Positions 58,589 through 64,000 of a stretch of DNA of 64,000 nucleotides are shown piece after piece. Origin of the DNA: Trogon surrucura (lineage: Eukaryota > Chordata > Aves > Trogoniformes > Trogonidae); the NCBI GenBank assembly GCA_020746105.1, contig CM036618.1:106032622-106096621 (forward strand). The letters run 5' to 3'. Position 1 is the first letter of the stretch. Every line of letters begins with the position of its first letter. The notes under the pieces are model-generated. The model was not told the DNA's origin and did not search any database. It worked only from the letters and a program-made list of their open reading frames with translations. The translations under genes were made by a program, and so were the position numbers.

Positions 58589-58701
58589 ACATTATGGTCA
58601 CAATGGGCTTTTCAAGAGAAGAAATCCATGAATCTTTAGTAAACCAAAAGTACGATGAAGTCATGGCTACGTACCTGCTTCTGGGTAGAAAACCACCTGA
58701 A
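58589..58701 (+). CDS. MARK1: MARK1 coding exon 11 (UBA domain)
   Basis: The exon encodes the end of D337 and residues 338-374. [20 protein letters not shown] and the following [14 protein letters not shown] make up the ubiquitin-associated domain, about 329-368, which in MARKs folds against the N-lobe and modulates activity. The MGF motif of UBA helix 1 is present. Some residues differ from remembered human MARK1 ([10 protein letters not shown] where human has ARDEINDALI), so this is the most divergent part of the folded region. The acceptor is TTACTTTTAG and the donor GTAAGT. Confidence 0.95.
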
Positions 58702-59968
58702 GTAAGTGCTACCTAATTTACATCTGTTTTGGTCTTTGTGTGTAGGGTTGAATATTCTGGTTGTCAATGTCTGTATTGAACTATTTCTACAAAAAAATGT
58801 GATTGCTGACTGATTGTCTTTACCTTTTCATGTCTTCTTGGTTATCTTGTTAGTTCCCATATGAAGAAACAGATTGAATATGTACTATCTTCAACATGTT
58901 TACAAGCAAATGTGAATTGCTTTTTTAAAAACGATAGCTGTTAATCTGAAGTGGCATGACTTCTAAGTGCTTGAGTCTTCTTCCTGTCATGTGTGTTTAC
59001 AGTTGAAATATGAAATATTTAGAATAATTGCTGTAGTCAAATTAACTACTAAGATGTGACATCCTTTAGTCTCAGAAAGGTGTACTCATCCTTTCTCATT
59101 TATATACTTTACTACAGCATATTCTGTTACCTAATAAATAATTACGTTGTGGTCATTAATAAATTTGTGATAGAAAATCTGTTGACTGTTTAGGAACTAG
59201 AGGGATCTGACCACAGGGATTTTCAAGAAATCAAGTTGAGACCAAGGCTTTCTTTTTCAAATGTTTTGATTTTGTTTTGGTTTGTGTTTTTTTCCTGGTC
59301 CTTCACTGGCTTTCCTTCACTGCCAAGATAGTGTAGATCTAATATGTGCACCCCTGACGAATTTTCCCACAATGTCTCTGAACCTGAATTCCCTTGTGAT
59401 GACAGAGCATGGAAGGAATCTGTCTAAAATGATCTTCACTCAAACTGTTTCAACAGGATATTTGTCTTTTCCCGTGCTCTACTTACAACTTAAGCTGCTT
59501 AGATATCAACAAAGCAGTGGCTGAGTTACATACCTTACAGAGGTGTGTTGAAAGCCATAAAGAATCCTTGAATCAGGAGTACTTGCTCTTTTAGCCCTTC
59601 TGACTTCATCCTATGCATTGTCAAATTGTTCTGAAACTGTAAGTTCTCATTAAAGCTTTAAAAAGAAATAAAAAACAGAGGAGCCATTCCTTGGCTTAGG
59701 TTTTAAAATAGCACATTTTTGCCACTGTCACGATTCTTCAAATTTTACTTTGAGCTTTCATTAACTTCTTAGCTTTATCCGTGTGTTTTAAAAACACATT
59801 AAACACAGAAGAAGTAATAAAAATCACATTGAGGAAAATTAAACTTCGGATACAATTTTAACTTTAAAAAAAAAAGCCTTTGATTGGAATTCTTTGCTTT
59901 ATTGTGCCATAAAAGTACTGGTAACATTGAATTCTGCTTATGCTTTGAAAAACTGTTTTCCTTTGTAG
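58702..59968 (+). other. MARK1: MARK1 intron 11 (1267 nt)
   Basis: The donor is GTAAGT and the acceptor CCTTTGTAG. It has an A-run near 59867-59875 and is otherwise AT-leaning. Nothing was recognised inside. Confidence 0.9.
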
Positions 59969-60122
59969 TTTGAAGGAGGTGAGTCCTTGTCCAGCAGCAA
60001 CTTGGGTCAAAGGTCTCGTCCTAGCAGCGACCTCAACAACAGCTCCGTGCAGTCTCCCGCTCACCTGAAGGTCCAGCGGAGTATATCGACCAACCAGAAG
60101 CAGCGGCGGTTCAGCGATCATG
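59969..60122 (+). CDS. MARK1: MARK1 coding exon 12 (spacer; alternative donor at 60143)
   Basis: The exon encodes residues 375-425 and the first base of codon 426. It starts FEGGESLSSSNLGQRSR, continues PSSDLNNSSVQSPAHLKVQRS and ends QKQRRFSDH. This is the Ser-rich, basic spacer after the UBA. The end given here uses the weak donor GTGGGG, because it reproduces the human MARK1 length (SDH, one residue, GPSIPP). A second donor 21 nt downstream (GTAAAG, exon end 60143) is also phase 1 and would add seven residues, including GDDIPT. I cannot tell which one dominates. The acceptor is CCTTTGTAG. Confidence 0.9.
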
Positions 60123-61272
60123 GTGGGGATGACATTCCAACAAGTAAAGTAGCATTTACACAACTCGAGTCTGAATGTGCAGCGTTCTGTGAACCTGGCA
60201 GGTCCACCGCTCTGTGCATTTGTTGTGTATCTCGTTGTGTGACGCTCTTATATTTGTATGAAGGCTTCCGTGGTAAAATCTGGGTCAATGTAATATACAG
60301 ATCTAATTGTAGGCTTGTTACTTGGTTGACTCACTGAATAAGAGCTTGAGGATGTTTCCTGTTTAGGAAGCAGTGACAAAATATTCATCTGGATAAACTC
60401 TTACGGAAGCAAATTCCATGTTTGTCAGTACGGTTGGAGTTGGGCGCAAATTGTTTGTTTCCAAGAGACAACAGCTTTACCAGGTAGTCAGGAAACATTT
60501 TCATCTGAAAGTGGTCACATCAAAAAGGAGTGCATATTTAAAATATTAAATGAAAGGTGGTGGGGTTTTTTTTCCTCCCAGAGAACTATCAGATTACTAC
60601 AAATATTTGCAAAATGTTCAGCCCTTTTCTTTGCCTAGTTATTATTTTTAGATTTTTCCATCTGTTTTCTTTTTACTACTCTCCCTCTTAGTGTGTTATT
60701 TTTCAAAAAAATAACTAACATTATGAAAATTGTCAGCTGATATGATTTAATTTCAAGGGAATATAAAATTCTACTGATGGAGGATTTACCCCAAAGCATT
60801 TTAAAGAATGATGAGGGGAAAAGAACTGTAATTTTTCCAAGTATAAACGTGCTTTTAAATAAAGCAGTTCTCAGGTTTTCGGGGGAACAGGATCTTTCTT
60901 AGTATTTAGAGGAAAAGATATGTGACTGAAGGTACTAAAAAGAAGTAATCTGAGAAGTATCCTCTACTTGTTGTTATTTTCAGTGTTGCACAAATTGCAT
61001 GGATTTTAAATGAGAATTATTCTTCTAGCTTTTACATGTTGACGTGAAATGGGAACTAATTCTGAAATGCAAATTGGTAATGAGGAGAGAGTGGGTATAA
61101 AGAATGTAGGCGATCAAAGCTCAGTTTGATAGGTTAGTATATGGGCTGAGTTTGCAGTCATAGTTGTTCAGATGCTTTTTTTGGGCTCAGGGAATTATAT
61201 TTAGACTATTTTGGCCAAGAGAAATGCGGTGATTATTTTTAGGTATTTATTAATACTGATTTTGTTTGGCAG
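60123..61272 (+). other. MARK1: MARK1 intron 12 (1150 nt, or 1129 nt with the second donor)
   Basis: The intron starts at 60123 (GTGGGG) or 60144 (GTAAAG) and ends with GTTTGGCAG. The exon 12 frame stays open into it until TGA at 60335-60337, and an AATAAA is present near 60858. Nothing else was recognised. Confidence 0.85.
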
Positions 61273-61466
61273 TTGGTCCCTCGATTCCTCCTGCTGTGTC
61301 ATACACAAAAAGGGCTCAGGCAAATAGTGTGGAAAGCGAACAGAAAGAAGACTGGGACAAGGATGTCTCACGCAAACTTGGCAGCACTACAGTGGGATCC
61401 AAAGGAGAGATGGCTGCGAGTCCACTTGTGGGTCCAGAAAGAAAGAAATCAACTACAGTTCCCAGT
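61273..61466 (+). CDS. MARK1: MARK1 coding exon 13 (spacer)
   Basis: The exon encodes the end of codon 426 and residues 427-490. It starts GPSIPPAVSYTKRAQANSVE and includes KLGSTTVGSK and ASPLVGPERKKSTTVPS. It is part of the disordered spacer between the UBA and KA1 domains, and closely matches remembered human MARK1. The acceptor is GTTTGGCAG. The donor is the strong GTGAGT after CCCAGT, so the exon ends in phase 0, and the next human residues (NNVYSGG) would begin a new exon. That exon is not in the window. The open frame runs 48 bases into the intron before a stop. Confidence 0.94.
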
Positions 61467-61914
61467 GTGAGTGTGTGTGCTTTTGGCTTGTTATTTTTAT
61501 TTTCTCCTATTTAAACAAAATCTGCAGCGTAAGGTTACTGTAGACAAAATGGTTACTGAAAAAGCCACTAAGTCTATTTCTGGTAACTTTTGCTGGCAGA
61601 CAGAAATAGGCTACAGTGCACGTCTTTTAAAATAAGCCATTCCCTTCATGCTGCAACTCTACTTTTTCTAACACAACAGTAAGCATGAGAATGTCTGTGC
61701 TTGGGCAAGCTGAAGATCTGTCAAGACAAATAGTGGATATTTAGGGAAAGAATGTAAGAACAGAGCCAAATATGGAGTGCCTTTTCTGGTTTCTAATGCT
61801 TATGTATCTACGAGGAAGTCAAGGGACTTCCTGAATCGGAGATTTCATCTGAATGGTCCTACGTAATACCCCTCATCAACTTTTTCTCTGTAAATCTGTC
61901 TGTTTAGCTTTCTG

Positions 61915-62332
61915 AAACTTGAACATCTCTCCTATGAAGAGAGACTGAGAGAACTGCAGCTGTTAGCCTTGAAAGGAGACAACTGAGAGGGGACCTTATT
62001 GTATACAAGTTATCTGAGGGGTAGGTGTCAAGAGGAAGGAGACAATCTCTTCTCAGTGGTTCCCAGTAATAGAACAAGAAATAATGGGCTAAAGTTAGGA
62101 CATAGGAAGTTCCACCTCAACATAAGGAGAAATTTCTTTACTGTGAGGGTGACGGAGCCCTGGCACAGGCTGCCCAGAGAGGTTGTGGAGTCTCCTTCTC
62201 TGGAGACTTTCAAAACCCGCCTGGATACGTTCCTGCGTGGCCTGCCCTAGGGGATCCTGCTCTGGCAGGGGCGTTGGGCTGGATGATCTCCAGAGGTCCC
62301 TTCCAAGCCTGAACATTTTGTGAGTCTATGAA
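61915..62332 (+). repeat. CR1 LINE fragment, longer 5'-truncated 3' end
   Basis: About 415 bases follow the CR1 3' end: gaacatctctcctatgaaga, then gagaggggacctta, gtaggtgtcaagagga, ggaagttccacctcaacat, tttctttactgtgagggtga, ggcacaggctgcccagagag and ggatgatctccagaggtccc. The orientation matches MARK1. The terminal octamers are degraded (attttgtgagtctatga). The internal wording matches the shorter copy near 52.5 kb, so both likely come from related CR1 subfamilies. The 5' edge is approximate. Confidence 0.93.
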
Positions 62333-63509
62333 ACCACTTCGTTTTGGACTTGAGAAGTGAGGTGTGGGGGAACAATCCACTTATTCCCTGGTGTGTGAGC
62401 CCGCTGATGTTATGAGTTTCAACCTAATTCTTTTTTTTTCTTTTTCCCCCACTAGTTTTTCTGTTATGACATCATTTATAGTTTTGTAAACAGCTGTTGT
62501 ATTAGTGCCTCAGACATCTTTACTTCAAATAGGAGAGTCTGTCTTCTAATGTGAAAGCATCTATTTTGCCTTATAGAAGTTCCTGTGCAGTGTTTAGGAT
62601 ACACAGTGAAAAATACTGCATAGTGTTTAAACAGCTTCTTAGGAGCAAGAGTTCCTGTGGAAAAAAACCCAAACAACTCAGTACACGTGAATCATAATTT
62701 AAGATTCAAGTGTACATTTTGCTGTTTAAAAGATGCTGTATAAAATACAAAAGGTCTGGCCATTTTTTAGTATAGTAGATGGGCAGCAGGAATTCTAATT
62801 GACCTTTGGAATTCTCTGTGCTGATTCACTTCTTGGATACTCTGGGAAGATTGTATGCATTTCTGCTAGGATTATCTTAAAACAAAATAAATGCTGAGGT
62901 TCATTTAAGTCTTAATGTTCAGCAGGTTGTGTCTGCAATACATCTGCAGATGCTTGAAGTGTTTTTTTTCAAATTTTATTTAAAGTTGCTGGTTCCCCCC
63001 CCCAATAAAGAGTGTTTGGAATTATGGCTGTGTGGGTTGCATGCAGGAACTTCGAGTCTTCTAAGATTTATCTGAGCTTTCCCAAAACTGTATTGCCCCA
63101 AATCTGATTATTGTCATGTATGCTACAAGTTGATAAGTCAAAACCATTTCTCTGTTTTGTGAGAAGTAATTAAATGGACTGTCTTTGGTATGAAGAGCTA
63201 CTTGCTACTGGCAACTTCAGTATTTGTACATTTTTAGCTCTGTTACTAATTTGGGAACTTTGTGAAAAGCTTTGTGATGGGCACGATTAAGTAATAGGGA
63301 TGGTTCATATTGCAACAGGAGTTAAGGTTGAGCAGCTTACACAGAAAAAAAAAGTCAATGTGTGTTTTAAAACTCAGAAATTTAGAGTGAACAAAGCTAA
63401 CTTAATGTGGATAATTTTAAAATACTTTTGTGTAACTCTGAAGGTAAGGTGATGGTAGGGAAGGCAGGATTTCTGAAACATATTTATTGCCTTCAGTGAT
63501 ACTAACATA

Positions 63510-63556
63510 ACTAGTATAGTAGCATATGCTTCTACTAGTTATACTAGTATAACTAG
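63510..63556. repeat. TA-rich imperfect inverted repeat
   Basis: The CTAGTATA core near 63511 and several CTAGT/ACTAG units up to about 63556 can pair as an imperfect hairpin. It is short and low-complexity, and no function is assigned. Confidence 0.4.
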
Positions 63557-64000
63557 AGTTTAATTTCAAAACTCGTTACTTAAGTTGTTAATCTTCCTTA
63601 CAAATTGGCTTTGAAACAGTTTATTCAGTAGCCTCTGCAGGGTGATACTAATGCCAAAAAGCTGTAGATGAGGCAGACCTAAACACATAGTAAATATTGC
63701 AGAGCTCATGATGCCTTTGTCCTACAGTACCTAAGCTTATTCTATTTGAAATTTTTGCCGGCATACTTCAGTCGGTAATGTTAGCACTTTGCAAAGCTCT
63801 CCCACCTCAAATTCAATAAGTACTGGGTTGAAAACTGAGAATTGTACATCATGTACTGAAAATAAGTCTTCAGCACCTGATCTATGTTCGGCAGGGGGAG
63901 GAGGAGAATATTTGTGGGTATTTTATCAAGTGTGTGCAAACTGAAATTAGTAACAGAAAGAAAGTCCCATCGGTATTTGTTGCTACAAAACCTATTTGCC

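Larger units (their letters stand above)
61467..64000 (+). other. MARK1: MARK1 intron 13, 5' part
   Basis: The intron begins at GTGAGT and continues past the window. It contains a CR1 fragment at about 61.9-62.3 kb and a short TA-rich imperfect inverted repeat near 63510-63555. The next expected exon (NNVYSGG and onward) was not found. Confidence 0.88.

Noticed and set aside
61999..62316. Frames on both strands near 62.0-62.3 kb
   Set aside because: They lie entirely in the CR1 fragment 3' end and do not represent reverse transcriptase or a host gene.
61467..64000. Search for the next MARK1 exon (NNVYSGG..., RRNTYVCE)
   Set aside because: No matching codons next to a splice acceptor were found, so the gene continues beyond the window.

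Overview
The window looks like avian nuclear DNA. It is AT-leaning and gene-sparse, with one long vertebrate gene that starts in a CpG island. The only clear interspersed repeats are two truncated CR1 LINE 3' ends, whose ATTCTGTG-type tail is typical of bird genomes. The species cannot be fixed from the sequence alone.

The one protein-coding gene I can support is the 5' part of MARK1 (microtubule affinity-regulating kinase 1, the Par-1 family) on the + strand. Thirteen coding exons, from the ATG at 16156 to the donor after 61466, join in frame through GT-AG introns. Together they give 1470 nt, or 490 codons. These cover the N-terminal header, the whole kinase domain (about residues 60-311), the linker, the UBA domain (about 329-368) and the first part of the spacer. 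The rest of the spacer and the C-terminal KA1 domain should lie beyond base 64000. MARK1 rather than MARK2, 3 or 4 is indicated by the exon 2 header ([24 protein letters not shown]) and by the spacer (EFEGGESLSS, GPSIPPAVSYTKR, ANSVESEQKE). Comparisons with human family members are from memory.

Layout: 1-15.2 kb is intergenic, with no gene seen, a few degenerate ancient repeats and one small CpG-retaining patch. About 15.3-16.8 kb is a CpG island with the TATA-less promoter, 5' UTR and exon 1. Intron 1 (16207-38369) is 22 kb and contains an unusual moderate-GC patch with little CpG depletion at about 36.58-37.15 kb, which is a candidate regulatory element. Exons 2-9 (38.4-53.7 kb) encode the header and nearly all of the kinase domain. 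Exons 10-13 (57.9-61.5 kb) encode the end of the kinase, the UBA and the spacer start. From 61467 to the end is intron 13, carrying a longer CR1 fragment.

I did not find an undescribed multi-gene system. The observations most worth checking are the CpG-retaining patch in intron 1, two in-frame alternative donors at the end of exon 12, and the uORFs plus G-quadruplex motif upstream of the start codon.
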